From NCBI RefSeq assembly GCF_949987535.1, contig NC_080082.1, forward strand, positions 50,816,374 to 50,880,373: a stretch of 64,000 nt of DNA, given 5' to 3'. Both the position numbers and the translations under genes were made by a program. Each line of letters starts with the position of its first letter. The stretch's first letter is position 1. The notes under the pieces were generated by a model. The model saw only the letters and a list, made by a program, of their open reading frames with translations, made no database searches and had not been told where the DNA came from. Source of the stretch: Balaenoptera acutorostrata (Eukaryota > Chordata > Mammalia > Artiodactyla > Balaenopteridae). Positions 1 through 14,608 of this stretch are shown here, one piece after another.

Positions 1-123
1 CTTTGAAAATACTTTTTAAACCACAAGGTAAATGCTGTTGAAAGGACCATTTTGCCTGGTATTCAGACAATGTTGCCTAGTTCAGTTCAGGACTGTCATT
101 TCACAGTATAAAAAATTCAGTTT

Positions 124-260
124 GGGGAGGGTGGGAGGGAGGCTTATGAGGGAGGGGATTGGGGGATATATGTATGCATATGGCTGATTCACTTTGTTGT
201 GCAACAGAAACTAACACAGCATTGTGAAGCAATTATACTCCATTAAAGATGTATTTTTAA
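124..260 (+). mobile_element. 5'-truncated L1, 3' end only
   Basis: The G-rich stretch followed by the L1 3'-terminal segment (gattcactttgttgtgcaac ... ctccattaaagatg) and an A-rich tail is the end of a cetartiodactyl L1. The 12-bp direct repeat aaaattcagttt at 112-123 and 261-272 flanks it exactly and is the target-site duplication. Only about 135 bp of the element was copied. Confidence 0.85.
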
Positions 261-272
261 AAAATTCAGTTT

Positions 273-1528
273 TGATAAGTATGTGTGAAGGATGTTGATA
301 TAATCCCTGTAAAAATACAAGGGGCTTTAATTACCAAGGAGATGTAATTTCTGTGTTTTCTTTTGGCTTATTAGTAATACAGAACTTAGTCCTGATCTGT
401 TGAGCATCATGCTTTTGCAAATTTAATGAATTTAAAAATTGGAAAAATTTAAATATATAGTATTACTGTACTTTGTTAAAATTTTAGTAAAATTCACATC
501 TTAAACCATGTATACCTGGGACTTTGGGGTGATAAAATGTCTGAATGATTATCTCTTTTTTTCCTATGTTTATTTTTCTGTTCAGATTTTCTGTCTTTTC
601 TGGTCTCAGTTTTCAGAGGTTGTATTTGCTAGGTTTTCAAATTTATTTGCATAGGGTTGAGCAAAATAATCTCTACAATCCTTATTTCCAAATAATCATT
701 TTTTATTTTTGTAATTTTGCTTTTATTCCCTTTTAGTTTTTCCCTAAGAATCAACTCATGAATCTATTATTACTTCTATTTTTGTTTGTAATAATTACTT
801 TTTTATCTTTACTAATTTTTCTGTTTTTCTTTTATTTTCTTCTCCTTATTGTAATTCCTTAGTTGGAATGTTTATTATGATTATTTCTTTTAAAAATAAT
901 GTAAACATTTATGCTAAAACTTCTCCAAGCATTATTTTCAAATGTGTTCTATGGGTTCTAGGTTCTGATATACATTGTGTTCTGAATAATATTCTGAACA
1001 TTACACAATTTATTTTAATTTCCTCTTTGACCAAAGAGTTTGTTCAAGCCAGTAGATTTTGGAATTTACAAGTGAAAGATTTTCATTTTTCTAATTTATG
1101 ACTTTTTTTTTAGTCAGAGTATTTTATTTTTTATCTGTCCTTTTCTACTTTGTGGGATATTTGAGATTTTATAGGCCTACCATGTGGACTGATTTTGAGA
1201 ATGTTCTCTGAGCATTTTAAAAGATGGTTCACTATCTATTTTCAAGATACAAAATAAACTAGTTAGCTCTATATTATAAATAAGTGCATGTTTTTATTTC
1301 ATGTTCCCATTTTTCATATGTTTGCATATTTCATGGATTTGATCTCCGAGGTTGAGAGAGGTAGTCTTCTCAGTTGCTAATGTGTTTTTGTATCTTGGAT
1401 TTCTGTATTTTATATATTCATGATTATCTTCTTTATTTTATCTTTAGTCTTTATTTTAGCATTTCTTATATATTGTTTTAGATGCATATCTTGTATATAT
1501 ATAGTTTAGGAGGGTTTTGCCATATCAG
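273..1528. other. AT-rich non-coding, probable intron; possible old antisense L1
   Basis: No gene is seen. The T-rich + strand around 545-1260 has phrases resembling antisense L1 ORF2 (for example gattttgagaatgttctctg), but divergence is too high for a firm call. If ZNF260 has upstream non-coding exons to the left of the window, this is intron. Confidence 0.35.
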
Positions 1529-1655
1529 TTGTTAAACTTTAGCATGAATCAAAGTCACCTGAAGGGCTTGTAAAATACAGATTGCTGGGCCCTACACACA
1601 GGTTTTTTGATTCTGGAGGTCTGGTTTGAGGCCTGAGAATTTTCTGTATGATCCT
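1529..1655. mobile_element. hAT-Charlie-type non-autonomous DNA transposon fragment
   Basis: The run from ttaaactttagcatgaatca through cacctgaagggcttg, agattgctgggccc and ggcctgagaattt matches, from memory, the body of an old MER5-like hAT element. Terminal inverted repeats and the 8-bp duplication are not clear, so it is a fragment. Confidence 0.55.
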
Positions 1656-1755
1656 ATCATAGCTCTTTTAATAGTTATTTTTATTCTAGTTGCACTTATT
1701 GACAGGAACAATATGGTTGGTATTGATTCTCTGATTTTACTTTATATACTGTTTT

Positions 1756-1887
1756 TATTTTATTTTATTTTATTTTGGGCCACGCAACGCAGCTTGTGGG
1801 ATCTTAGTTCCTTGACCAGGGATTGAACCCATGCCCTTGGCAGTGAAAGCATGGAGTCCTAACCACTGGACCTCCAGGGAATTCCCA
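1756..1887 (-). mobile_element. CHR-type SINE, short form
   Basis: Read on the minus strand it begins gggaattccctggaggtcca, passes a B-box-like gggttcaatccc and ends in a (taaaa)n tail. It is flanked by actgtttt at 1748-1755 and 1888-1895. Confidence 0.85.
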
Positions 1888-1895
1888 ACTGTTTT

Positions 1896-2519
1896 AAATT
1901 CTGCCTCATCTTTTATCTTTTGTATCTTTTGCGTAGGATCTTTCTTTGTTTTGAATATATGTCTTTTTTTCCCGAAAATTTGGAAAGTTTATATTTTTTT
2001 CTTATGGTTGCCTTTATATTCATAATTTTCTTAGTCTTCATCCCTGATTTGAGACAATATCTATTTACTATCTGTTACCAGTATATTTTATACATTTTAC
2101 AATACATATTTTCAGTCTCCCTCTTCCCTTCACTGCACAGTTAGTGATTGTGATTATTATTCTAGCTTTAAGTAGTAATGGTTGCACCGTTCTCACCTCT
2201 CCCTTCATATGTATGAAATTCTTTGCATCTTTGCCGTTGATTGTGCAGTGACCCATCTATCAAAATCCTATCCACTGTTCAACCTTGACCTTCATTTTTA
2301 TTAAACTGTCTCTCACTTCTAGCCCAATCTCTCTGATCTCTGTATCTCCATCTTATATTGTAGCTTCCAGAGCAACTTGGATCTTAAGTGTATACACTGT
2401 TAGATTTGTATTTTTCGCTTTGATGTCTAAGACATACATTGAAGCTCATTGGCAGAAAGGCCAGTTTTTTATCCTTCTTGTCTGCATTCTTGAGCAAAAA
2501 TAAGATGTTTTATTTTGTG
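1896..2519. other. Non-coding, no gene seen
   Basis: T-rich sequence with only short chance reading frames. An ancient LINE remnant is possible but no family is recognisable. Confidence 0.4.
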
Positions 2520-3180
2520 AAATGTCTAGTCTTTCTCCCATTTTAAAAACTAAATTGTTTATCTTTTTATTATTGTGTTTCAAGAGTTGTATATATTCTG
2601 GATACAAGCCCTTTATTAGTTTCTCCCAGTCTATGGCTTTCCTTTTTGTTTTCTTAACTGTGTTTTCTTTTCTTTTCTTTAATTAATTAATTAATTAAAA
2701 ATTTTTTGGGCTACATTGGGTCTTCCTTGCTGTGTGTGGGCTTTCTCTAGTTGCGTCGAGCGGGTGCTACTCTTCGTCACAGTGCACGGGCTTCTCAGTG
2801 CAGTAGCTTCTCTTGTTGCAGAGCATGGGCTCTAGGTGTGCAGACTTCAGTAGTTGTGGCACGCAGGCTCAGTAGTTGCGGCGCACAGGCTTAGTTGCTC
2901 CACGGCATGTGGGAGCTTCCTGGACTAGGGCTCGAACTCGTGTCCCCTGCATTGGCAGGTGGATTCTTAACCACTGTGCCACCAGGGAAGTCCTTAACTG
3001 TGTTTTCTGAAGGGCGTTAATTAATTTTTAATTTTGATGAAGTCTACCATTTTTTCTTTTATATTAATAGTTTTTTTATTAATAGTTTTAATAAGTTTAG
3101 TTCTTATGCTGAGGTCTATAATTGATTTTGAGTGAATTTTTGCTTATGGTATGCAGTGAGGGTTGAGGTATTTTTTTCTA
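2520..3180 (-). mobile_element. Old antisense L1 ORF2 fragment, split by a SINE
   Basis: Phrases such as ggatacaagccctttatta and gaggtctataattgattttg are antisense L1 ORF2. The two halves (2520-2653 and 3009-3180) join once the SINE between them is removed. Confidence 0.65.
2669..2993 (-). mobile_element. CHR-type SINE, full length
   Basis: The minus strand runs from ggacttccctggtggcacag to an aattaatt-rich tail. A perfect 15-bp target-site duplication, ttaactgtgttttct, sits at 2654-2668 and 2994-3008. Confidence 0.93.
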
Positions 3181-4030
3181 GTTATGGAAATTATAGCACT
3201 GATATGAGTGGCAGCATATTACTAATCAGTTCTTGAAATGATTTATAAGAAAATGAGGATATAATTTTAAGACAGATAGATCAGGATAATGTCCAAGGTT
3301 TGCAGTGAGTGGATGGAAAACAGTTATAAAAGAAAGGATTTAAAGAGAGGCCAAGGACAGGGCTCTTGACAAAAAAAAGAGCTTGGGTGCCAGTATATCA
3401 GGCATAATGAAAGGAGAAAAACAAATGAAAATTGAATTTGATGGCAATGACAGTTTCTGTATCAAGAAATGATAGTATCAGTAATCAAAATAGAAATCAA
3501 AATCAGATTTGGAAGCAAAAATGGCTATTTTCTGTCATATTTTCTTTTTTTCTTTCCCATTAAATATATGTATACTTTGCTGTTTAGCCCATGTGAAACT
3601 CAGTTGTAAGTAGATAAAAAGAGCACTGTCTATAGTTATTATACAATTATAGACTCAGTCAAGTTAAAAGGCCCAAGTCTTCAAGATCTCTGTAAGTATA
3701 ACAAATAGGGGCTTTTAAAAGTCAAATAGGATTATAGCTATGCTTGCTCCATTCTTCCTCACCCATAGTTTTTGTTCCACATAGACAGCCACTTTCAACT
3801 CATTTGACTGTGTCTGTTGGTGTTTATTCCCATATTTTATACAGCTATTTTACCTATTTTAAATGTAATCAATTTAATCATTATCAACATGCTAATATGA
3901 AAGATGGGGTTCAGAAAATTTCCTGCATTCATTTTTCTTCATATTTTCTCTGAAACTCCTTTCTCTGGTGCTTCATATTTTCTCTTGAACCTCCTGGATT
4001 CCTCCACTAAACTACTAATTTCCCAGTCAT
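3181..4030. other. Non-coding, no gene seen
   Basis: No conserved reading frame, RNA gene or clear repeat is visible. Composition is AT-rich like the surrounding DNA. Confidence 0.4.
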
Positions 4031-4040
4031 TACTCTCCTT

Positions 4041-4348
4041 TTTAAAAAAAAAAAATATATATATATATATTTATTTATTTATTTATGGCTGTGTTGAGTC
4101 TTTGTTTCTGTGCGAGGGCTTTCTCCAGTTGCGGCAAGCGGGGGCCACTGTTCATCACGGTGCACAGGCCTCTCACTATTGCGGCCTCTCTTGTTGCGGA
4201 GCACAGGCTCCAGATACGCAGGCTCAGTAGTTGTGGCTCACGGGCCTAGTTGCTCTGCAGCATATGGGATCTTCCCAGACCAGGGCTCGAACCCGTGTCC
4301 CCTGCATTGGCAGGCAGATTCTCAACCACTGCGCCACCAGGGAAGCCC
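4041..4348 (-). mobile_element. CHR-type SINE, full length
   Basis: A full minus-strand SINE with a tataaa/taaa tail, flanked by tactctcctt at 4031-4040 and 4349-4358. Apparent reading frames of 95-115 codons over it come from the open SINE body and are not genes. Confidence 0.93.
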
Positions 4349-4358
4349 TACTCTCCTT

Positions 4359-5781
4359 CTTTATTCCTTTCTCCCTTCCTTCCTTTTTTTTTTTTTTTTA
4401 ATTTTTTTATTCTGGGAGATATTCTGGAATTTTTTTCCCAACCTATTGAATTTTTAAGGTCAGCATCATATTGTTTATTTCCAAAAGCACTTATTTATAG
4501 AATCCTATTAATATTTCATTGCTATATAATCTCTTAGCTTTCTGTGATACTAATTATATATTGTATGTATGTGCTCTTTTGTTCCTTGCCTTGTTTTTTC
4601 CTATTTGTTTGATCTTTCACATTATGGCTTTTGTCCAATTTTTGTGATCTTTAACTCTACATTAATACATAGAGGTATCAGAAAGATTATTTTAATCTCT
4701 GTGTCCATGGGTGGGTCTGCGAAATGGTGGGCTTCACTGTGCAGCATTCAGTCAGATATCTAAGTCTTTCTTTTATATGACTCCAAATGTCAGTATCTGT
4801 AGGTGTTCTCATGATCTTCTCATTTTTTCAAACAAGAACCCTTCCATTATCTGACAACTACCAGCATTCTTGGAGTCTAGCAGAAGAAAGAATTTGGGAG
4901 CCTATACTATATATAAACTTATACTCATCCCCTTCTTTCATTATGGTACTCTCATCTACTTTCCCTGTCATCACTAAATTTGGAGTTTCTCAGTTGTACT
5001 TTGTCTGGATAATTCCTATTTCTTTCCAGTTAGGTGAATTGGGTGTATCAGCTGCTCCTTTCATTTTATAAGCCCCACCTTCCACTCTCATGCAGTGTCT
5101 CCAGTTATAGTGCCTTTCTGTTGACAGCTGTGTCACAGATTGCCTTGCTTCTAAGTGGCATCCTCATCTGCTAGCATTTTATTTAAGTCACTCAGTTCTG
5201 CTGTTAATTTACAGTCCTTTATTTGCTTTCCTTTCAAAATTTCCTAATACTTTCATCCACTGTTGTCTCCTCAACCTTTTAGATTTTATGAGTAATGCCC
5301 TTCATCCCCTATTGTCATGTTAATGGAGTTTCAGGAAAATGTAGAAATAAATATCTTATTTAACCACATATCCCTTATTAATACTCCTATTCATTTTATT
5401 TTTTATCCCTTCATCCTAGGCTTTCCAAATGTTACGTGTTTGTCTTTCATCCTGTTTGTCACCTGTTTTTTATGTTTTCCCTTATTTTACTGATTTATAA
5501 AGTATACATTGTTTCATTTAAAAGCAGTTTAAGCTACATGCACCCATGGATGTTATTTGTATTTGAGCTTTCTTTTATACTGGTAGGTTAGGTTTGAAAT
5601 AAAGAGTCTATTTTTAAATTGCATATTTTTGAAATTTTATTAAAAATAGTGGGAAAATTTACAAGTGTGATATTGATGATGATGATTGCTACTTTATTGA
5701 ATATTTACTACATTGCCAGGCATTAAATATTTTACAGTGATTAACTCATTTCAATGATGATTTTTTTGTACTCCTTTTTAG
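4359..5781. other. Non-coding, probable ZNF260 intron
   Basis: T-rich sequence without a convincing gene. It ends in a pyrimidine-rich run and AG at 5780-5781, a good splice-acceptor candidate for the exon that carries the ZNF260 coding region. Confidence 0.4.
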
Positions 5782-7489
<1,708 letters not shown>

Positions 7490-8149
7490 AACTCTATGAA
7501 TGCCTTGAATTTGGGAACACCTTCAAGAGAATTCATATTAAACAGTATATCAGAAAATTCATTTTACAGTAAATTCACATGAATGTGGAAAATCCTTCAG
7601 CAACAGCTCAAAATGTAATATACTGAGAATTTAATAACTATCACAGTATCATGAAAACCTACACCCCCAAGACCCCACAACAAACATTGTTCATGCTGTA
7701 CTTTTAGGAGCATTCTCATTAAGGATCCAGTCATGGACACTAATCAACATGGTTCTGGTAGGCCTACCTGATGCATTCAGACAAAGATATGCGAGGTATA
7801 AAGATGTGAAATTAAGAGACAAAATTGTCATTTTTTTGTTACATGTTTTGCTATATGTATAATCATCAAGATTATTTGCTCTTGATGCAGTAATAGAAAC
7901 AAAGATTGTGACAGAATATTATATCCAGAAACATATGCATGTCTGTATGGGGAATTGGCAATTGATAGAGGTGGTAATCACAAGTTGGTAGGAAAATCTG
8001 GATGATTCAAAAAATGGTCTCAGGGTAAATTGACTCTTCATGTGGAAAAATATTAGATCTTTGCTGTTGTTATACATTAAAGTATTTATTTAAAAATCCA
8101 AAAGTGTTATGAAGATTAGAATGCAAAGAGCAAAACTTAGTAATATAAG
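7490..8149 (+). other. ZNF260: ZNF260 3' UTR (start), with finger fossils
   Basis: Just after the stop the sequence still resembles fingers: at 7576-7640 one frame reads CGKSFSNSSK before a stop, and at 7496-7530 there is a similar decayed unit. Candidate poly(A) signals are attaaa at 8086-8091, and further on aataaa at 8354-8359, 8719-8724 and 8736-8741. Which one is used cannot be decided from the sequence. Confidence 0.5.
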
Positions 8150-8745
8150 AATTTTATAGGAGAATTTTTTCAAACCTGAGGGTAGGAAAGAATTTCGAAA
8201 ACAGATTCCAGAATACCCACTCTTGAGTATACATACATATAGCGAAGAAACTGATACATGTACCCAGGGAGTCCTGTACCTTTATGTTCATTGCAGCATG
8301 AGTTATATTAGCAAAAAATTGGAAACAAATGTCTGTCACTTTTGAAATGGATGAATAAAATGTGATGCAGTCACACTGTATAATATTCTCTAGTAGTTAA
8401 GTATAAGAAATTAAATCTATATGTATTAATAAGAAAGATATGAAAGTCATGTAGAGTGAAAACAAATGAAGTGAATATATTATAATTATTCCTGTATGAA
8501 TTTAAATTAAATCAACACTAACCAACACTAGTATTAAAGCATTGGTTATGGGTGAACATTTTTATGTAAAGCTATGAAGAATGGATTGGAAGAATACACA
8601 CTCAGTTCCCAAAAGTGGTTGTCTCTAAAAAGAAAGGCAGTAGAAGGGAAATGGGGCCAAACATGGTAGTTAAAGGATACTTCAGTTTTGTATCTAAATA
8701 TCTATCTCATTAAAAAGAAATAAAGATTCCAAGTAAATAAAACAA
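8150..8745 (+). mobile_element. Old sense L1 3' fragment
   Basis: Phrases such as cctttatgttcattgcagca and gaaatggatgaataaaatgtg are the familiar end of L1 ORF2, here heavily diverged. It may provide the poly(A) signals of ZNF260. Confidence 0.55.
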
Positions 8746-9949
8746 AATATGTTAATTCTGAATTGTAATAATATATGAGTTTATTCTGTTGTTTATGCTG
8801 TTTCTTTTAAACTTCTGAAAATTAAAAAAGATAGGGATAGGAGTAGGGAAACTACATGGAGTACATGTTATAGTGGATTCACATTCCCAGTTAGATGCAG
8901 ATATTTTACAGAAGATATTTCTACAATCATATCTTTACTATAAAATATGAATTTTAAAAATTGGAATGGTAACAAATCTAGTTATTTAAATTTACTCTCA
9001 AATGTCATATCACTAATCTCTGTGTGGTCTTTACTGAGACCACAATAGATTATAGCATGATTTTGCAACAGGTGATTGAATCACATACATTTAAGGATCA
9101 TATCACTTAGTAATACATCACTTAGTAATACATGCACAGACTTGTTAGAGATAATTCATTTTTCAGAAACACTTATCAGGAATTTTAATAGTCCACATAA
9201 CCAGTATTGGCATTAGAAATTTGACATTTTTTAAATGAGGAAAACATGTCACTCTTACATTTTTTTGTATGCCATTGAGTAAAACATCAACTCTTGCATT
9301 TCAGCTTGAGTTTTAAACTCAGACTATTTTTTTCCTCTAGTCTGCCACAGTCAATTTCCCCCACCTCTAGTTTGTTTGTTTCCTTCAGGAAAATGGCACT
9401 GAAAAGGGAGATCTCAGACCTAAACAGAATTCTTTTATTAAAAGTAAATCTTTTTGAGGATTTTGGATTCTTTTCCACAATAACTTGACATATAGAAAGC
9501 AGTTAGTGCTCTTTTTGAATAGTGATAAAAATGAGTATGTAACACTTAAACCTTAGGCTGCTTTCAAATATATCAATTTCTTTTAAACTCAGAATAATAC
9601 TATGCTACTATAACTATAGCACTGCACTGCTTATTAGCATATTTGAAGGTTGGTCTTGAGATAAGATTATAAATGCCATAGGTTGACTTTGTGAGGTAAT
9701 GTATCCAAATAAGATACATGTATATCTATGTGAATCTAAATTTTCCTCTCTTTTCTTCCATTTCTCATTAAGCATTCTCTCATATTCCTTAAGTGTTATC
9801 CACTTGTGCTGGTGCAGCTTTGAAGTCACCAGAGCAACTAGGAACTCTAATCCAGACCAAATAAGGAGGATTACCTTTTCGTGCCTATAGTTGGTCAGTG
9901 CCAAGGCCCAGCAACAAGAATGATTATAATGATCAGATAGAGTAAGATA
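8746..9949. other. Intergenic, no gene seen
   Basis: AT-rich and unassigned. A short tandem duplication of catcacttagtaata lies near 9103-9134. Reading frames of 63-96 codons here have no recognisable motif. Confidence 0.4.
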
Positions 9950-11600
9950 AGCAGTTGCTGCACAGTATTCAGTGATATTGTGTGCTATAAATTTATTCAG
10001 CCATCCCCCTACTAATTCAACTTGTTGCTAGTTATTTGCCATCACAAACAACACTATAGTAAACACCTTTATATTGGCCCTTACATTTTATTTTTATTTC
10101 TGGGGGATAGATTATAGGCAAGAGACTGCTAGATTAAAGGATATGTGCTATTTTAAAGTTTTAATAGATGCAATCAGTTATTTTCAAAAAGACAGGTTTC
10201 CTCCAGCCATGCAATAGGTGGCATTATACTAAAATTCATGTTTGTCTGATGAGTATAAACCTCGCCTAGATTTGCTTCTTTGTAAAATTTCATAGATTTG
10301 CTTTTCCTAGATTTGCTTCTTTGTAAAATTTCATATTATTAGCCTATTTTCCTATAGGATTATTTATTTTTTTGTCAGTTTTGAAGACTTCACGTATTAG
10401 ACATTAGGAAGTTTATGGATTGGTTATAGAGATATTTTAATCTCTAGATTGTATATGTTACTTCTTAGGTTTTCTTATAAGTTGTCTATTTCCTTTTTGC
10501 GATATATAAATAATCCATCTAGAATTGAATTTTTAATGTCATGTATGAGGGTTCATTTTCTTTTCTTCCAGATGGGTTGCCAGTTATACAAGCACAATTT
10601 GTTAAAATAATCCAGCAGCCAGTTTAGCAGCAAGTCACACAGCTCTGACACCTGCATGTCCACCAGAAGCAATCACAGATTTGAACTAGCAATCAAAAAA
10701 AGAGAGAGGGAGAGCAGAATAAGCTTTAACCTAGCATTAGGTTTATTATTAGCTTTGTCCTGACAAGAAAATGTCTTCACAGCATGTTCATCAGACAGTC
10801 CTGCAACTACCCAAGCAAGCACAGCTTCCACTGCTTCAGCACTGCACAGAGGAGAAAAGATCAAAATGGGCGTGGTTCACCTCAGCACTGGGAAACATTA
10901 ACATTCTCATCCAGCACAGTTTATAATAATCAACCAGGGCATCTGCACGGTGTGCCACCATGACATGGGGCACACTCAGTTGTAACAATGATAATCATTT
11001 AAGCACAGAGAAGCCACTGCCTTGGTTTCCCAAGACTTGTGATGCCTTAGTTATATAGGCTGTCAACGTCTACATGCCAATTAACAGTTCGTCCCATCCA
11101 GATACAGGCTACAAATGAGAGATTTACAGTGGTGTTTTCTTCAAGGAAAGTGTGGTAGAAAGGCAAATCTAAAGTCATCTTTCCAGAGATGAATCAGTGG
11201 GAAAGGCCTGTTCTTAATCCTTTACTGATACCACACTTTTCCTACTCAACTAAAACTTTGCTATGTAATCCTTTAACCATATGATCTTTTCTTCATTCAA
11301 CTTAAACTGACTATATTTTGATTTATACCAAGACCTATTTCTATATTCTCTTGCTTCATTAATCTGTTTTTCTATTCCTATACTAACACCATATTAATTG
11401 ATAACTTAACATTAGCCTTATTGTATTTTGATACTGAGTATTACAGCAAGTCCCCCACTCCCTGCTGTTTTTCAGTTTTATTGGCTAAGTTAATTTTCTT
11501 TCTATATAAATTAAGATAGTTTTCTCAAATTACAAAAACCCTTTGATATTCTAATTGGAATTACATTAAATTTATACACTTACTTTGGGAGAAATTATAC
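9950..11600 (-). mobile_element. Old antisense L1, interrupted
   Basis: Both arms (9950-10613 and 11221-11600) carry antisense L1 ORF2 phrases, such as ccatctagaattgaatttt and ttgatattctaattggaatt. They are separated by a 601-bp block of different character. A short internal tandem repeat of cctagatttgcttctttgta lies at about 10264-10335. Confidence 0.6.
10614..11214. mobile_element. Unclassified 601-bp insertion inside an L1
   Basis: This block interrupts the antisense L1 and is flanked by taatcc at 10608-10613 and 11215-11220. The size and a 6-bp duplication would suit a solo LTR, but the ends are not the usual TG...CA and I cannot name a family. A 63-codon minus-strand frame inside it is probably chance. 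Confidence 0.35.
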
Positions 11601-11744
11601 TTATGATACTGTCTGTCTGTCTGTCCCAAAACATAGTATGCCTTTGCATTTGTTCAAATTGTGATTCACGTCCTTCAGCATGAGGATTCTGAACAAAGTA
11701 ATTTGAAGCCCATCGCTGCTTAATACCATTATATTAAAGATTTT

Positions 11745-12103
11745 TGTTCGGTGAATAAGGAAATCTCCCCTCCACCCCAGCCCAGAATTCAAGTGTGGAA
11801 GCCCTAATCTACAATGTGATGGTATTTGGAGATGGGGCCTTAGGGAGATTAATTAGTTTTAGATTAGGTCATGAGGGTGGCACACTTATGATGGGAGTAG
11901 TGCCCTTATAAGGAATGCCTCGTGTATGCACCAAGCACACAGTGAGACAGCAGCTGTCTACAACCCAGGAAATGGACCTTCACCAAATCTGCCAGCACTT
12001 TGCTATTGGGACTTTTTAGCCTCTAGAACTGTGAGAAATAAACGTCTGTTGTTTAAGCCACCCAGTCTATGGCATTTTGTTATAGTAGCTCAAGCTAAGA
12101 CAG
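11745..12103 (+). mobile_element. MLT1-type MaLR solo LTR
   Basis: The order of phrases is diagnostic of a MaLR LTR: gaagccctaatctac, aatgtgatggtatttgga, ggtcatgagggtgg, gtagtgcccttataag, ctctagaactgtgagaaata and gtttaagccacccagtctat. The aataaa at 12037-12042 is its poly(A) signal. No internal or second LTR is seen. Edges are approximate. Confidence 0.85.
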
Positions 12104-12930
12104 TCCCCTTCCTGCTTAATTCTACACCAGCCAGTTAAATATGAGGTAAACATCTTGTCAGATGCTTACTATGAGCTCCTGATATATGGTAAATAAGACA
12201 AAACCACTTCTCATTAGAAGAGTATAATCCCAACTCCATTAACAAGCTCTGTAATTTTTGGCAATTTGTAAAACTTCCTAAGTCTCAATTTCTTCATTTT
12301 AAAATAAAAATTGTTGGAATGGGAAATATGTGGAAAATACAGTTCCTGCAAATGACATCACCAAAATGTTGAACTAGGAAGCTCCAAGCTATTGTTTTCC
12401 CACAGAAACTGAAAAACAACAACAACAACAAAACCCCAGAAGCTTTCTGAACCAACTTTGTAGTACCTCTGAAAAACAGTCAAAGCTTTTTTGAAACAAG
12501 AAAATGCTCAATTAAGAAAAGCCATCTTCAAAAGTTTTGTGGCATGTTTACTCTTTCCCCACCCCTCCCCAGCACAACAGTGATCTTGGTCGTGACCTGG
12601 TGGCAACCCAGTTTCTCCTTCTCAAACTTGAAGAAGCAGAGCAGACCATGTTTGCAAATTATTGTGTATCTCTGTTCTGACCTATCTTGAGGATACATGA
12701 AGGACTGATGCAAGGCACATTGCTGTTTTACATTACTCAGAATGCAGGTGGGGAAATGAGCATGCACTGCTCATAAAACCTTCAAGGTGGGATGCCTGGG
12801 GCAAGAGATATTGGTGGGGACACAAACTATGGCCTGGAGGAAAAACTAGGGTAAAACTCTGGGAAAATAAGACATTCAAAAGCAGATGTATATAGGGGGG
12901 ACTTTACTAAGACATACACATGTCCACACA

Positions 12931-13066
12931 GGGACTTCCCTGGCAATCCAGTGGTTAAGACTCTGCTTCCACTGCAGGGGGTGTGGGTTTGCTCCCTGGT
13001 CAGGGAACTAAGTTCCCATATGCCACACGGTGCAGCCAAAAAAAAAAAGAAAAGAAAAGAAAAAAA
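12931..13066 (+). mobile_element. CHR-type SINE, short form
   Basis: Begins gggacttccctggcaatcca and ends in an a/g-rich tail. Near-identical 20-bp target-site duplications lie at 12911-12930 and 13067-13086. Confidence 0.9.
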
Positions 13067-13349
13067 GATATACATATGTCCACACAAGAAGCATGCCAAG
13101 AAGTCTTACTTAATCTTGAGAAGACAAGATTTCACCTTGGGGTGATCCCTAGGCTCAGAGCAATTCTAGCTAAATGGTGAAGGAATGCCCCAGCACAGAA
13201 CCAACCTGCAAAGACTAGGGAAGGTGGCTGTTCTCTTGTGTGTGCGTGTTCGTGTGTTGTTTGTTTCAGCTTCTGGCATTCAAGAAAATCTCTGTCAAAA
13301 CAGTTAAAAGCAGATATACACAAAATTAACTAAAGAAAAAGGCTTTTAG

Positions 13350-13561
13350 GGACTTGCCTGGTGGTCTAGTGGTTAAGACTCTACACTCCCAATGCAGGGG
13401 GCCTGGGTTTGATCCCTCGTCAGGGAACTGGACCCCGCATGCTGCAACTAAGAGTCTGCATGCCGCAACTAAAAACAAAGATTCCACATGCCACAACTAA
13501 AGATCCCACATGCCACAACAAAGACCCTGCACAGCCAAATAAATAAATATTTTTAAAAAAC
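13350..13561 (+). mobile_element. CHR-type SINE, variant subfamily
   Basis: The head is gacttgcctggtggtctagt and the body repeats gcatgccgcaactaa-like units, unlike most copies here but like the one at 63.6 kb. Imperfect duplications lie at 13334-13349 and 13562-13578. Confidence 0.85.
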
Positions 13562-14289
13562 AGAAAATGACTTTTAAGTTATCATGCATGCAAGAAACAG
13601 TCTATGCAAAAATAATTAGAAAAAGTATCAGATTACCACAGCCTTTAACAATCAAAAACATTGAAACTGGGGAAGGGGGAAAATCTGATTTCCAGAATTA
13701 ACACTTTTTAATAGTGTCCAATTTACAATACAAAACATAAAGCACATGAAGAAACAGGAAACATGACTCATTAAAAGGAGCAAAGTTAATTGACAGGAAC
13801 TGTCCTTGAGGAAGCCCAGTCATGGACTTACTAGACAAAGATTTTTAAACAATTGTCTCAAATTTGGTCAAAGAGCTAAGTGACAATATGGACAAATAAC
13901 TAAAGGAAACCAGGAAATCACATGAATAAAATGAGAATATCAACAATCAGAAATTATAAAATGGAACCAAACAAATTCTGGAGCTACAGTATATAATAAT
14001 TGATGTGAAAAATTTACTAGAGGGGTTGGTTCAACAGTGGACATGATTAGACAAAAAAAAATCAGCAAACTTGAATATATTAAATAATATATTATTTTAT
14101 ATTGAGTCTAAGAAGCAAATAGAAACCCAAATGAAGAAAAGTGCATAAGGGACTTGTTGGACACCAACAAGCAGATCAACATATGCATTATGGAGTCCCA
14201 GAAACAGAAGAGCTAGAGAAGGGGGTAGAGAGGTTATTTGAATGAATAGTGGCCCCAGACTTTAAAAATTTGATAAAAGACATGAATCT

Positions 14290-14608
14290 GGGGCTTCCCT
14301 GGTGGCACAGTGGTTAAGAATCCACCTGCCAATGAAGGGGACATGGGTTCGAGCCCTGGTCTGGGAAGATCCCACATGCCTCAGAGCAACTAAGCCCATG
14401 CGCCACAACTACTGAGCCTGTGTGCCACAACTACTGAAGCCCACGTGCCAAGAGCCCATGCTCCACAACAAGAGAAGCCACTGCAATGAGAAGCCCGCGC
14501 ACTGCAATGAAGAGTAACCCCCACTTGCCACAACTAGAGAAAGCCCAGCGCAGCAACAAAGACCCAATGCAGCCATAAATAAATACATAAATTTATTTAG
14601 AAAAAAAA
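14290..14608 (+). mobile_element. CHR-type SINE, full length
   Basis: A full-length copy with an exact 15-bp duplication aaaagacatgaatct at 14275-14289 and 14609-14623. Confidence 0.95.

Noticed and set aside
2669..2993. tRNA-like sequence with A- and B-box-like motifs
   Set aside because: The head of a tRNA-derived SINE, not a tRNA gene. The same holds for every SINE listed.
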